A stretch of DNA of 64,000 nucleotides from Klebsiella pneumoniae (GTDB taxonomy: Bacteria; Myxococcota_A; UBA9042): NCBI GenBank assembly GCA_945889325.1, contig CAMDBH010000007.1, positions 1-64,000 on the forward strand. Direction: 5' to 3'. Below the pieces are notes generated by a model. It ran no database searches. It saw only the letters and a program-made list of their open reading frames with translations, and had not been told where the DNA came from. Positions 7,588 through 17,727 of the stretch are shown here, one piece after another; within the stretch, counting starts at the first letter, position 1; each line of letters begins with the position of its first letter. A program made the position numbers and the translations under genes.

Positions 7588-10131
7588 TCAGCGGAGCACC
7601 ACTTCCACGCAGTGATCCTTGTCCAAAAACCGCCGCGAGGTATTGAGCACATCTTCCACGCTAACCGCCAAAAGCGCTTGCAATTCACCGCGATAGGCGT
7701 CGCGGCCGAGGCCGCAGACTTCGTGCATACAAATCGTGCCCGCGCGCGCGTTGCGGCGCTGCAGGCCGATCGCATGACCACCGGCGAGACTTTGTTTTGC
7801 ACGCTCAAGTTCCTGGACTGCCACAGGCTTTTGCAACAGGTGATCGACTTGCTGCCATAGACCGGCGAGGGCCTGCTCGACTTTATCCGGCGAAGTGCCA
7901 ATGTACAAAGCGAAATGCCCTGCATCCAAGCCATCGACGTTCATGGCGCTGACGGTGTAAGCCAACGACTGGCGATCGCGGAGTTCCATAAACAGACGGC
8001 CGGACTGGCCGCCAAGGATCGTCGCAAGCACTTGCAATGCATAGCGTTCTGGCATCTTCAACGTCGCGGCTAAGAAGCCAATCGCGATGTGGGTCTGTTG
8101 CTTTTGCGACGTCGGACGCAGTTCGATCTTGCCGGTTAGGGGTTGCAGTTTAGGCAGTTGTGGCAGGGTATCGGCCACGCGATCGGTGGGTGTCCGCGCC
8201 TCAATGGCACGCGCGAGCGTGTACGGGTCCACGTCGCCCGCCGCCGCGTAAATCAGGCGGCCGGGCGCAAGCGTGCCCCGCAGGTAGCGGTGCAAATCTT
8301 CGCGCTGCAAACCGGCCAAACTCTGCTCATCACCCAACATATCGCGGCCATACGGATGCTGACCGTGCAGCGCGGCAGACATCGCGCGCAAAGCCACCCG
8401 TGCGGGCGAATCCGCTTGGTGGCGAATATCTTCCAGTTGCGAATTGCGCTCTTGCGTCAAATCTGCCGTCGGCAAATCGGCGTCAAACAGACAATCGAAC
8501 AGCAAATCCAACACAGCATCGCTGGTTTTCTTGAGCGTGACCGCCTGCACACCCAGGGAATGTTTGCCGCTCAGGCCGCCGACTCCAGCGGCAAGGCTTT
8601 CAATTTGTTGAGCAATATCGTCAGCCGACTTGCGCGCCGTGCCGCGCGTCAGCATGGCCGCCAGCAAGTGGCCGCGGCCGCTGCTCAAAGCGTCTTCGTC
8701 GCGCACGCCGCCCAAGGTCGCCACGCGTAGACCGATGACCGGCACGCTCGCATCGGGCTGGACCAAAAGCACATCGCCGCTGGGCAATACGACTCGCTCA
8801 ATGCCATCTAGGACATCGGGTTCATGCAGCGCCAAATGCACAGCGACCGGCTTGGCGAGCACTTGCTGCGTTTCAGCCAAAAGTGTTTCAGCTGTCGGCA
8901 CATCGGTAAAATCTTGGCCGGGCAGGAGCACAATTTGCACGCTGTCGGCGCGCAGGTACTGTTTGGCTACGCGCAACACATCGGCCAGCGTCACCGCTGC
9001 AATACGCTGATTATAAATGCGATCCCAGTGAGGATCGCCGGTTGCCGCGCTGAAATAACCGGCCGCATGGGCCAAGCCCTGCACACTTTCCAGCTTGTAT
9101 GTCGCGTCGGCCAGCATATTGCTGATGGCCTTGTCCAATTCCGCTTGACGAATGCCATCTTCACAGACTTGACGCACCACTTCCAAGCTGGCCAATCGCG
9201 CCGGCGCCAAGCGTTCGGCGCTGGTGTGTAGCGTCAGGGTAAACAGGCCTTCGTGCATCGGGGTGTAGGCAGAAGTCCCGATATCATTAACCAAATGCCC
9301 TTCGCGTTGGACGATCTTGACCAAGCGCGAGGAATCGCCCTGGCCCAAAGCCAACGCCAACACGTCCAGCGTCGGCACGTCCGGATGCTCCAACGGCGGA
9401 ATCGGCCACGCGTAAATGATGCGCGTTTCAGAAAAAGTCGCGGCCAAGACGTCGGCGCGCGGCTGCGAGGTCGGTTTGAGCGCGCGCGGCTTGGGCAACG
9501 CTGGCGTTGTCGGCAAATCGATAAAGGCTTGGGCAATCGCGGCTTGCACTTCAGCCGCATTGAAATCGCCCACCGCAATGACCGCGGCGTTGGGCGCGAC
9601 ATAATGCTTTTTGTAAAACGCCCGCATTTTTTCGGACGTCATTTCGCGCACACTTTCAGCCGTTCCGAGCACCGGCAAGGCGTACGGATGACCGGGATAG
9701 GCCATTTGAAACAAGCGTTTGTACGCGACGTTGCTCGGGCTGTCCTCGCTTCGTTTGATTTCTTCGACGACGACTTCGATTTCGCGGCGCAACTCTTCGG
9801 CATCAAATAAGGAATGACAAACGATGTCGGCCAAGACATCCAGACCGGCGCGCCAACTGTGCGCGGGCATCACGACGTGAAAACACGTTTGATCGCTGGA
9901 AGTCCAAGCGTTGATTTGGCCGCCGGCGGCTTCGACGTTCCCTGCAATTTCACCAACTTTTCGCGTAGGCGTGCCCTTGAACAGCATGTGTTCGTGCAAG
10001 TGCGCCAGACCGCGTTCGCCGTCGATTTCGTCAAAACCGCCTGAACGAATCCAGACTTGGAAAGCTGCGACGGGGCAGCCGTGGGACGCTTGAATGTACG
10101 TCGTCAGCCCGGAGGCCAAAGTGCTGAGCAT
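7588..10131 (-). CDS. M16 family zinc metallopeptidase, two-domain form
   Basis: The 847-residue protein carries the inverted zinc motif HLHEHMLFKGT near residue 44, with the distal glutamate expected in the following EVVVEEIKRSEDSP segment. A second, inactive-type M16 half follows (around residues 450-840), including QTHIAIGF and RLFMELRDRQSLAYTVSA. This is the fused architecture of PqqL or processing-peptidase-like proteases. There is no signal peptide, so cytoplasmic or unrecognised export is possible. It begins 12 nt after mtnA and is probably co-transcribed. Confidence 0.88.
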   Translation of the reverse strand: MLSTLASGLTTYIQASHGCPVAAFQVWIRSGGFDEIDGERGLAHLHEHMLFKGTPTRKVGEIAGNVEAAGGQINAWTSSDQTCFHVVMPAHSWRAGLDVLADIVCHSLFDAEELRREIEVVVEEIKRSEDSPSNVAYKRLFQMAYPGHPYALPVLGTAESVREMTSEKMRAFYKKHYVAPNAAVIAVGDFNAAEVQAAIAQAFIDLPTTPALPKPRALKPTSQPRADVLAATFSETRIIYAWPIPPLEHPDVPTLDVLALALGQGDSSRLVKIVQREGHLVNDIGTSAYTPMHEGLFTLTLHTSAERLAPARLASLEVVRQVCEDGIRQAELDKAISNMLADATYKLESVQGLAHAAGYFSAATGDPHWDRIYNQRIAAVTLADVLRVAKQYLRADSVQIVLLPGQDFTDVPTAETLLAETQQVLAKPVAVHLALHEPDVLDGIERVVLPSGDVLLVQPDASVPVIGLRVATLGGVRDEDALSSGRGHLLAAMLTRGTARKSADDIAQQIESLAAGVGGLSGKHSLGVQAVTLKKTSDAVLDLLFDCLFDADLPTADLTQERNSQLEDIRHQADSPARVALRAMSAALHGQHPYGRDMLGDEQSLAGLQREDLHRYLRGTLAPGRLIYAAAGDVDPYTLARAIEARTPTDRVADTLPQLPKLQPLTGKIELRPTSQKQQTHIAIGFLAATLKMPERYALQVLATILGGQSGRLFMELRDRQSLAYTVSAMNVDGLDAGHFALYIGTSPDKVEQALAGLWQQVDHLLQKPVAVQELERAKQSLAGGHAIGLQRRNARAGTICMHEVCGLGRDAYRGELQALLAVSVEDVLNTSRRFLDKDHCVEVVLR

Positions 10132-10143
10132 AAATGATGATTC

Positions 10144-11238
10144 CTACGGATCGATGGGCTGGGCATTGGCGACAAAACGGGCCAAATCGTCAGCAAAAGG
10201 CGGCCGCGCAACACCCATCTCCGTGACAATGCCGGCGATCAGCGCGGCCGGCACAACGTCAAAGGCTGGATTAAACACGGCAAAATCGTTGGGTGCCCAT
10301 TGCACGTCGCCAAAACAGGTGACTTCACGGGCATCGCGTTCTTCAATGACAATGGCATCGCCGTGCGGACAATGCAAGTCGACCGTTGAGGTCGGCGCAG
10401 CGATGTAAAACGGGATGTTATGGTATTTGCACAGGATTGCCAGCCCATAGGTGCCAATTTTATTCGCCGAGTCGCCGTTGGCGGCCACCCGGTCGGCACC
10501 GGTGATCGCCGCTTTGACTTTGCCCAGTTTTAACACGTGCGCTGCCATGTTGTCGGTGATCAGGGTCGCTTCAATGCCATCTTGCGCACATTCCCAAGCA
10601 GTTAGCCGCGCACCTTGCAGCAGCGGACGCGTTTCATCGATCCAAACGTGCAATTTCTTGCCCGCAGCCAAGGCTGTGCGGATGACGCCAAGGGCCGTGC
10701 CATGGCCACCGGTGGCCAAACCGCCTGTATTGCAATGGGTAATTACGCCGCCTTCGTCGGGCATCAGCGCGGCGCCGTGCCGGCCGATGGCCAAACACAT
10801 CTCAATATCCTGGGCGTGGATTTTTTGGGCTTCGGCCACAAGCCCTTGCGCGCGCACGCCAACCGCCAGCGCGCGTTGCTCGTGGTTGCGCCGGCGCATA
10901 CGATCGATGGCCCAAAACAGGTTCACGGCTGTGGGTCGGGTTGCCGCAAACCGTTTGCACACTTCGTCAAACAGGACTTCATAACTCTCAGCATGCAACG
11001 GCGATTGTGCAGCGATGACCATCGATTGAGCCACGCCATACGCCGCGGCAATGCCGATCGCAGGCGCCCCGCGTACACCTAACGTGCGGATCGCAATGGC
11101 CACCTGATCGGGTTGAACGCAGTCCAAATACACGGTTTTGGATGGCAAAGCCCGCTGATCCAACAGCCGCACCACGGGTTGCCCGTGAATTTCTGCCCAA
11201 GCCACGGCGGAAAAGTTCTGCGCCAGCGCTTCAGCCAT
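10144..11238 (-). CDS. mtnA: S-methyl-5-thioribose-1-phosphate isomerase
   Basis: The 364-residue protein has the MtnA pattern TLGVRGAPAIGIAAAYGVAQ, GGVITHCNTGGLATGGHGTA, TGADRVAANGDSANKIGTYG and a C-terminal NPAFDVVP segment. The family interconverts the aldose and ketose forms of methylthioribose 1-phosphate in methionine salvage. The start is secure: AAGGAGG lies 6 nt before the ATG. It sits between the giant membrane protein (16 nt upstream) and the M16 peptidase. No other salvage genes are adjacent. Confidence 0.93.
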   Translation of the reverse strand: MAEALAQNFSAVAWAEIHGQPVVRLLDQRALPSKTVYLDCVQPDQVAIAIRTLGVRGAPAIGIAAAYGVAQSMVIAAQSPLHAESYEVLFDEVCKRFAATRPTAVNLFWAIDRMRRRNHEQRALAVGVRAQGLVAEAQKIHAQDIEMCLAIGRHGAALMPDEGGVITHCNTGGLATGGHGTALGVIRTALAAGKKLHVWIDETRPLLQGARLTAWECAQDGIEATLITDNMAAHVLKLGKVKAAITGADRVAANGDSANKIGTYGLAILCKYHNIPFYIAAPTSTVDLHCPHGDAIVIEERDAREVTCFGDVQWAPNDFAVFNPAFDVVPAALIAGIVTEMGVARPPFADDLARFVANAQPIDP

Positions 11239-11254
11239 CGATTCCTCCTTTTAT

Positions 11255-14200
11255 TTACCTTACTTGCAACTGGCCGATCGTCACGCGGTTGTCGTTGTGC
11301 TTGATCACACCTTCACCGCTGGCGGATAGCAGCGGCATGCGCGTGTCGCTGCCCGGGTTGTACCAGCCCAAAATGATCTCATTCGGGCCGGATTGGGTGC
11401 CCAGCGGCACTTCCTGTTCGAAAGAATCTGCAATAATATCGCCGACCATCCAGTGATTGGTCTGGAAGCAGCCGCCGCAAGGTTTGCTGCCTTCTTCCTC
11501 AGACGGATCGGGATCGGTCAGCGGCCAGCGATCCAAGTTCAGCGGATGCGGATGCATGAACAATTTCCACGAGGTCGGCACTTGCTTGAGCACTTTCCAA
11601 TACAGCGTCAGCTTGTATTTTTGCGAGCGCGCGACCGACGGCTCCGCCAGCTTGTAACCGATCAGCGCGATTTGATTGTCAAAATTCGCTGCCATCTTTT
11701 TCACGCCAGTGAGCTTGTCAAATTCATCCTGGCTTAAGATCGCCTTGCGCACCCAATTTTGGTCCGCCGCGCCCGGCGGCAAGCGATTGGTCGCCAGCAC
11801 CAAACGCGAGGACGCCGCATCCAGCACCGCAATATGCTGCCCAGCAAAAGCCTGACGATAGGCATGATTCAATTCAGAAAAGCCGTCCTTGGGCACCACG
11901 ACAAAGCGCGAACTGCCTTCTGGTGCCGCAAATTTCTCATGTTCAGCTGGGCCGTTGGCCCACTTGTCCAACGCAAATGCCCCCTTGGTCGGATCATCGG
12001 TGGTGAGATCTACTTTTGCGGCGACCGTCAAACTATCCGCTGTATTATCTAATACTTGAACTGCATCACCGGTGGGCGGATACAACGTCGCCCCTTGCCA
12101 AGCGTGCGGCGTCCACTTGGCGCCGGTCACGCCAATTTCCAGTCCATCCGCTTTGGTTGCCACGCCAAACCACGCGTTTTGATCGCGTTTGCCGTCTTTG
12201 TTGGCATCCACAGCGCTGGAGAAGCCGGGCAGCACGATGGTGCGGGCGAGGCCGCCTTCACTGTTGTCGGTGATGCGTGTGGCGACATTGCGCGCCGCGA
12301 GCAGGTTGAGCACGGCCTGCCGATCTTCAATCAGCGGCATGGTGGCCGTATAAAAATTGTTGTCGTTGGCGGACTTGGCCGATCCGTGGGTAAACGTACG
12401 CGGTGTGCCAGTCTGGTCTTTGCCTGCGCCGCCAGCATCGGCGATTTTGACCAGCAAATGCTTTTGCGAGTAGTGCACCGACAGAGCCGGCAACAGCGAA
12501 TACGCATAACCCGCTGAAAAAACAAAGGCAGCAAACCCCAGAGCGGTTGCCGCAAACCGAGGCTGCTCCAATTTGCCGATGCCATTGACAAGCAGGGTCA
12601 TCAAGCGGTCGAGCAAGCGAAGCCGCAAAGCCAAACGGTTGACAAGCAAGGCCGCCGCAACGCCGATCAGCAGACCGCTGTCCGGGGCCGTCAGCACGAC
12701 GTGGGCGAGGTATTTGAGCGCATCGCCCAACGGTTGCACTTCCTGGACATAGCGTTGGGCAAAGACCATGAACACCGGCCCAGCAACGATTTTGCCGATC
12801 ACGAGCAGCGGCCAACCGTAAGCACCGGCATCTTCTTGCGCCACGGCCCAAACGGCCAGCATCGAGGCCAACGACCACAGCCAAATGCCTGCCAAGTATG
12901 CGTAACTCCAAGTACCTGCGGCCTGACTGGCGCCGATGCCCAAGCCCGCGACCGCAGCCAGCGCGAGCAATCCGACGATCAACGGCGCCCGCGTCGCCAA
13001 CCCGCGCGCCAGAGGCGCAAGCAAGTTGTCGTCGGCAGCGGCAAATCGCTGCAGCCCATTGCGCCCAATCAAAGCGACAATCGCCGCCAGCAACGGCACG
13101 TAAAACGCCGCGTTGCCCAAGCCAGCGCCCAAAGCGCCGGCCCAATCGCCAGCATGAAGTTCGGCATACTTGGCCAAGCCTGCGAACAAAACGGTCGCAG
13201 CACCGACTGCAACGGCCGCGATTGCCACCGGCAAGGCGCTAAAACCGCGGCTGATTGTCAGCGGCAAGCGCAGCAGAAAATGCTGGCTCATTTGACCGCG
13301 GGGCGTAAGCGTCGCCGCAGCGGCCATGGCCAACGTCAGCGCAAACACGATTGCCCCGGCGAGCACTTCTGGGCGGCGGCCCTGCAGTTCAACCCAAATG
13401 CGGTCGTAGTTATAACCGCTAGTAATTGCGTTTGATTTCAGCAGAACATCCAGCTTTGTGCCGAGCGAAATCAGGCTGTCCAATATCCAAGCCACGCCGA
13501 CCAGGCCCAGCGCCCAAGCCGCCGCGCGCGGTTGGCGCAACTTGGCGATCGTGGCGCGCAAAGACGCAAGCGGTTCGGCGCGCCCCAGTGCAAAGCCCAG
13601 GACCGATAAAAGCGCGACGGCGCGCAGCGATCGCGGCATCAGCAGGTCGGCAGGCCATGGAAAATCGGTGCCGCCAATCGGCGGATCAAAGGCGATAAAG
13701 CGCGTCACGGCGTCGGCGCCTTTGCCGATTTCGCGGTGCAAAAGCAAAGTGGCAAGTGCGATAAACACAGCTAAAACACGGCCTTTGAGCTTGCCGCGCA
13801 GCAGATCGGCCAGCATCACCCCCGTGACGATGGCGGCGAGCGGTGCGGCGGGAATGACAAAATGGTTGTATTTCTTGATCAGCAGCGCGTCGATGCAAAA
13901 TGGCACCAACACGCCGATGAGCAGCACAGCTGAAACGCGTTGCGCAATCGCATGTTGTTCTGTAAAATCGGAGGCTTCCTCCGTATTGGGTGTGCCTAGA
14001 AGGCGCGCGAGGCCAACGACAAACGGCGCCCCCCAAGGAAACAGGCCGAAGCCTGCTTGGCCGACAAACCACGCAAAATCGCGGTGTACCATGTCCGGAC
14101 CGCCGCCAAAGGGCCATTGGGTGAAACGCAGGCTGCGCAAGAACATGTCGTCCGGATTGCCGTTGTAAACCAGGTTCGCGGCGATCGCGGTGGCGACGCC

Positions 14201-15352
14201 TGCGAAAACGGTGGCCGCGATCGCGGCCGGCTGGGCGCCAAGAGCCAGCACCGCCAAGCCCGCAATCCCGCACGCGATACCAGCGCCCGCCATGCCGCGA
14301 CCGAGCAGAAGAATCGCAAAACCCAAGACAAACCAGCCCAACCAAAGCCAGCCGCGGCGCAGCATGCCTTGGGCCAAACCCAGCGTACACAAAGCGATAC
14401 CCAGCGGCGCGGTCGCTTCAAAGGTCAGCACCCGACCCAAGCCAAAGGTCATGGGCAAAGTGGCGTAAACCAGCAGCACAAGCCAAGCCTCCGTCGTGCC
14501 CCACAGACGCCTCGCGGCGACAACAACAACCAAACCGAGCAATATCGCCAGCAACGCGGCGGGAAACCGCGCGGCAAATTCACTGGGGCCCAAGATCTTT
14601 AGGCTCAGCCCGGTCAGGGCGGCGTCGAGCCAAGGCGCTGTTACACTTTGGTTATCGCGCATGTGCACTGGCAACGACCACGGCGACGGCGTGCGCAATT
14701 TGAGCGCCGCGGCAACGTCGGCGGGCTGTAGAATCGCATCGTCGGCGGCATAGGCAGAAGCGAGCAACGCGGCCGCGCGTTCGTCGGAAAATAGCCCCGC
14801 AAAGATTGAAGTTTTATAAGCTATCAGCGACGCCTTGGCTCGTCCCAGCGCCAAATTCTTGCGCAGGTTTGCCGATTCCGCGGGCGTTTTCTTGCTCAGC
14901 AGCAACGTCGGCGTGCCGCGGTTGGCGCTTTCCATGGTGGCCAGTTGTCCTGCCAATACTTCCACACGCTTATCTGCATCTGTGCGCGCTTCGCCGAGCA
15001 CGGCGTCGACGTCGACCACAAGCGCGTGAGAGACTTGGCGGGTGGCCCGCGTGACGGCTTGCTGCATGGCGGAAACGGCTGTCGTATCGCGCTGTTCAAA
15101 TGGGTGGGCCAAGACAAATTGGCCCGGCAATTGCTTTTCAATTTGCGTCAGCAGCGTGCCTGTGCCGGCTTCAACGATCACGACCCGCGGCGGCGCAGCC
15201 ATGTGGCGACCGACAGCGGCGCGATCCATTTCCCACGGATCGAGCAGACCGGAGCGCCCCAAGGCAGGCAACAGCAGCGCTGACAAAATGACTGTCGTAA
15301 CAAGTAACTGCCAGCGATTCAGAGAGGCTTTGAGGGGGCTCAAACTCATCAT
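11255..15352 (-). CDS. Giant ArnT/GT39-like integral membrane protein
   Basis: From the first ATG of the ATGATG pair, the protein has about 1,365 residues with many hydrophobic segments. Part of the N-terminal half resembles polyprenyl-phosphate glycosyltransferases (LDAALTGLSLKILGPSEFAA then RFPAALLAIL and many membrane helices). Before it lies a soluble loop with a VVIVEAGTGTLL segment. After the membrane region is a soluble C-terminal domain of about 350 residues. Its length is far above the usual 500-600 residues. The substrate is unknown; lipid-linked sugar transfer in the envelope is the likely role. The ORF-track start at 15505 adds 51 unlikely residues. Confidence 0.7.
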   Translation of the reverse strand: MMSLSPLKASLNRWQLLVTTVILSALLLPALGRSGLLDPWEMDRAAVGRHMAAPPRVVIVEAGTGTLLTQIEKQLPGQFVLAHPFEQRDTTAVSAMQQAVTRATRQVSHALVVDVDAVLGEARTDADKRVEVLAGQLATMESANRGTPTLLLSKKTPAESANLRKNLALGRAKASLIAYKTSIFAGLFSDERAAALLASAYAADDAILQPADVAAALKLRTPSPWSLPVHMRDNQSVTAPWLDAALTGLSLKILGPSEFAARFPAALLAILLGLVVVVAARRLWGTTEAWLVLLVYATLPMTFGLGRVLTFEATAPLGIALCTLGLAQGMLRRGWLWLGWFVLGFAILLLGRGMAGAGIACGIAGLAVLALGAQPAAIAATVFAGVATAIAANLVYNGNPDDMFLRSLRFTQWPFGGGPDMVHRDFAWFVGQAGFGLFPWGAPFVVGLARLLGTPNTEEASDFTEQHAIAQRVSAVLLIGVLVPFCIDALLIKKYNHFVIPAAPLAAIVTGVMLADLLRGKLKGRVLAVFIALATLLLHREIGKGADAVTRFIAFDPPIGGTDFPWPADLLMPRSLRAVALLSVLGFALGRAEPLASLRATIAKLRQPRAAAWALGLVGVAWILDSLISLGTKLDVLLKSNAITSGYNYDRIWVELQGRRPEVLAGAIVFALTLAMAAAATLTPRGQMSQHFLLRLPLTISRGFSALPVAIAAVAVGAATVLFAGLAKYAELHAGDWAGALGAGLGNAAFYVPLLAAIVALIGRNGLQRFAAADDNLLAPLARGLATRAPLIVGLLALAAVAGLGIGASQAAGTWSYAYLAGIWLWSLASMLAVWAVAQEDAGAYGWPLLVIGKIVAGPVFMVFAQRYVQEVQPLGDALKYLAHVVLTAPDSGLLIGVAAALLVNRLALRLRLLDRLMTLLVNGIGKLEQPRFAATALGFAAFVFSAGYAYSLLPALSVHYSQKHLLVKIADAGGAGKDQTGTPRTFTHGSAKSANDNNFYTATMPLIEDRQAVLNLLAARNVATRITDNSEGGLARTIVLPGFSSAVDANKDGKRDQNAWFGVATKADGLEIGVTGAKWTPHAWQGATLYPPTGDAVQVLDNTADSLTVAAKVDLTTDDPTKGAFALDKWANGPAEHEKFAAPEGSSRFVVVPKDGFSELNHAYRQAFAGQHIAVLDAASSRLVLATNRLPPGAADQNWVRKAILSQDEFDKLTGVKKMAANFDNQIALIGYKLAEPSVARSQKYKLTLYWKVLKQVPTSWKLFMHPHPLNLDRWPLTDPDPSEEEGSKPCGGCFQTNHWMVGDIIADSFEQEVPLGTQSGPNEIILGWYNPGSDTRMPLLSASGEGVIKHNDNRVTIGQLQVR

Positions 15353-15500
15353 GCGTGTGGTCAACCCTGTTTGGTGATCGGGCGGCTTGGCTGGCTGCAA
15401 GTGTTGCAAGCGGCGCGAGAGTTTAGGTATTCGCAAGCAAAATGTCCAATCGGTCGCAGCTGCCGAACGGTTGACAGAAACGCGGCACATTGCAGATTGT

Positions 15501-15599
15501 GTCAAGCCCCCCAGGCGGCGACGAACTAACTTATTGTCCTAATATTATGTATCTTTTGCGCTCGACGGCACCCGCCGCGTTCGCTGCGGGGGGCTTGAC
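15501..15599. promoter_or_regulatory. Divergent control region with mirrored GGGGGGCTTGAC boxes
   Basis: GTCAAGCCCCCC (15501-15512) and its exact complement GGGGGGCTTGAC (15588-15599) face outward between the membrane-protein operon and dnaG. Each contains a TTGACA-type -35 element directed at its own gene. The symmetry suggests divergent promoters. A common regulator site is also possible. Confidence 0.45.
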
Positions 15600-15622
15600 A
15601 AAGTTTGGGTGGCGAGTACCAT
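15595..15622 (+). promoter_or_regulatory. Sigma-70 promoter for dnaG-rpoD
   Basis: TTGACA is followed after 16 bp by TACCAT, about 85 nt before the dnaG start. The -35 is perfect and the -10 moderate. It is the best promoter in this intergenic region and points to dnaG. Confidence 0.6.
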
Positions 15623-15707
15623 ACACGGTCCCGCGCACCGCAGCGCTGCGGGGTAAGTGCCTAAATTTATTTCACTTTTCTGACTTATTGTGCTGGAAAA
15701 CGCCTGC

Positions 15708-17639
15708 ATGTCCGGTTTGATTCCCCCTCAAGCGATTAAGGATGTCGTCGAGCAGACGGACATGCTCGCGGTTGTGCGCGACGTGATCGAGTTGCGCAAG
15801 GCGGGCACGAGCTACAAGGGTTTGTGCCCGTTTCACCACGAAAAAAGCCCGTCTTTTCATGTCAATCCGGCACTAAAGCTGTACCATTGCCATGGCTGCG
15901 GCGCGGGCGGCGATGTGATCAAATTTGTGCGCGAAACGCGCGGCTTGTCGTTTGTCGAAGCGGTGGAGCACTTGGCGAATATGCACGGCATTCGCTTGCA
16001 GCGCGAAGATGTGCGGCCCGAAGAAATGCAGCGAGCGGCACAAGAGCGGTCGCAGCGCGGCAAGATGCTTGAACTCAACCGCGCGGCGCAGGCGTTTTTT
16101 CGCGGGCGATTTAGCCGACCTGAGGGCCGTCTTGCTTTTGCTTACGCGGAAAAGCGCGCGCTGGGTCCTGAAATCGCAGAGAAATATGGTCTAGGCGCCA
16201 GCGGCACGGACTGGGCTGAATTGATGCAGCATTTGCAACGGCGCGGTTTTGCCGACGGTGATTTGGCGGCGATGGGTCTGGGAAAGTTCAACGATTCTGG
16301 AAGCCTGTACGATCGTTTCCGCAACCGCTTGATGTATCCGATTTTCACTTCCGCCGGCGACTTGGTCGGCTTTGGCGGCCGCGATCTGACGGGCGGTGAA
16401 AAATCGGCCAAGTACATCAACTCCAGTGAAATTACGCTGCAAGGTGAAAACGAAGGCAGTCGGTTTTACCACTTTTACAAAAAGGGTCAGATCGTGTTTG
16501 GCCTGTGGCAGGCGCGTCAGGCCATTCGGCAGCACAAGTTGGCCATTTTGGTGGAAGGCAATCTGGATGTGATGACGCTGGCGCAAGCGGGATTTGAACA
16601 CGCTGTTTGCGCGGGTGGTACAGCCATCACGGAGGCTCAACTTGCTGAAATTAAGCGATTTACCGATCGGGTCGCCTTGGTTTTTGACGGCGACAGCGCT
16701 GGGCGCAAAGCGGCGATGAAGGCGGTGTTGGTCGCGATCGGTGCTGGGTTGCAAGGCGCCTATGTCACGATGCCCCAAGGCGAAGATCCCGATAGTTACA
16801 TCCGAAAATACGGCGCCGCGGCCTTTGCCAATTTGCTCAAAAGCGCACCGGAACTGGTCATGGGCTACATCGATGCGCTGCGCGCCGACGACGCCCTGCT
16901 TTCCGCCAACGACGATTCGCTGCAAAGCAAGACAAGTATTGTGCAAAAAGCGGGACCGCTGATGAGTTCAATCGCCGATCCGATCCTCCGCGGCATGGCG
17001 CTGAAATACCTAGAGGCGCACGCGGTGGATCGCAATGTGCACCAAGGCAACGGTCAGCTGGAATTGCAAAGGTATCTTCAAGTGTTGCCGACGCTTCCGA
17101 CCACAGCTGTGGCGCAAAAATCACCGGCCTCTGCCCTGGCCAATGAGCCGGAAATTCCCAAAGTTGAACAGGATTTTGCCGCTTGTTTGGTTTGGTATCC
17201 CGCCATGCTGCAGGAAGTGGAAGCGTCGGGCGTTATCGAATTTGTCTCACACGCGGGCTTGGGCCAAGCGCTGCGCGACCTGTGCACTTACGCGCAGCAA
17301 CTGCGCGCAACCAATGAGCAAATGCCGCACGAAGCGCCTGTCGCATTGGATGGCCGGGCGGTTGCGCAGTGGGCGCAGGGCATCGCCGATGGCCGCGCTC
17401 GGCGCGCGCTTTTGGTTTGGGTGATGGAACCACCGCTTGTGGCCGCCGATCACGCGGGTACCTATTTACAGCAATGTATTCAGCGCCTTCAGGCGGCCGC
17501 GGTGACTGAACAGATCCAAGATCTCAAACAGAAATTGCGCCAGCCCAATTTGGCGCAAAACCAGTTGGCGTGGTTCGGTGCCGAAATGATGCGTCTCAGC
17601 CAGATTCAGCAGGCGCTCAAACTGCGCACGGTCCGTTAA
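15708..17639 (+). CDS. dnaG: DNA primase
   Basis: The 643-residue product has the CHC2-type zinc motif (CPFHHEKSPSFHVNP then YHCHGCG) near residue 40. The catalytic fold follows, with TOPRIM elements VEGNLDVMTLAQAG and LVFDGDSAGRKAA. The C-terminal helical part would bind DnaB helicase. The chosen start MSGLIPPQAI has GGAAAA upstream; the track's GTG at 15690 is less likely. It heads a macromolecular-synthesis block with rpoD downstream. No rpsU is seen before it. Confidence 0.95.
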   Translation: MSGLIPPQAIKDVVEQTDMLAVVRDVIELRKAGTSYKGLCPFHHEKSPSFHVNPALKLYHCHGCGAGGDVIKFVRETRGLSFVEAVEHLANMHGIRLQREDVRPEEMQRAAQERSQRGKMLELNRAAQAFFRGRFSRPEGRLAFAYAEKRALGPEIAEKYGLGASGTDWAELMQHLQRRGFADGDLAAMGLGKFNDSGSLYDRFRNRLMYPIFTSAGDLVGFGGRDLTGGEKSAKYINSSEITLQGENEGSRFYHFYKKGQIVFGLWQARQAIRQHKLAILVEGNLDVMTLAQAGFEHAVCAGGTAITEAQLAEIKRFTDRVALVFDGDSAGRKAAMKAVLVAIGAGLQGAYVTMPQGEDPDSYIRKYGAAAFANLLKSAPELVMGYIDALRADDALLSANDDSLQSKTSIVQKAGPLMSSIADPILRGMALKYLEAHAVDRNVHQGNGQLELQRYLQVLPTLPTTAVAQKSPASALANEPEIPKVEQDFAACLVWYPAMLQEVEASGVIEFVSHAGLGQALRDLCTYAQQLRATNEQMPHEAPVALDGRAVAQWAQGIADGRARRALLVWVMEPPLVAADHAGTYLQQCIQRLQAAAVTEQIQDLKQKLRQPNLAQNQLAWFGAEMMRLSQIQQALKLRTVR

Positions 17640-17727
17640 AGAGTCAGTGTACGGCAGGCAGACAAGTTAAGTAGTTATCAACAGTTATGCGGTCATGTTG
17701 TGGCCATTGTCAAGGAAAGTGCAACTT

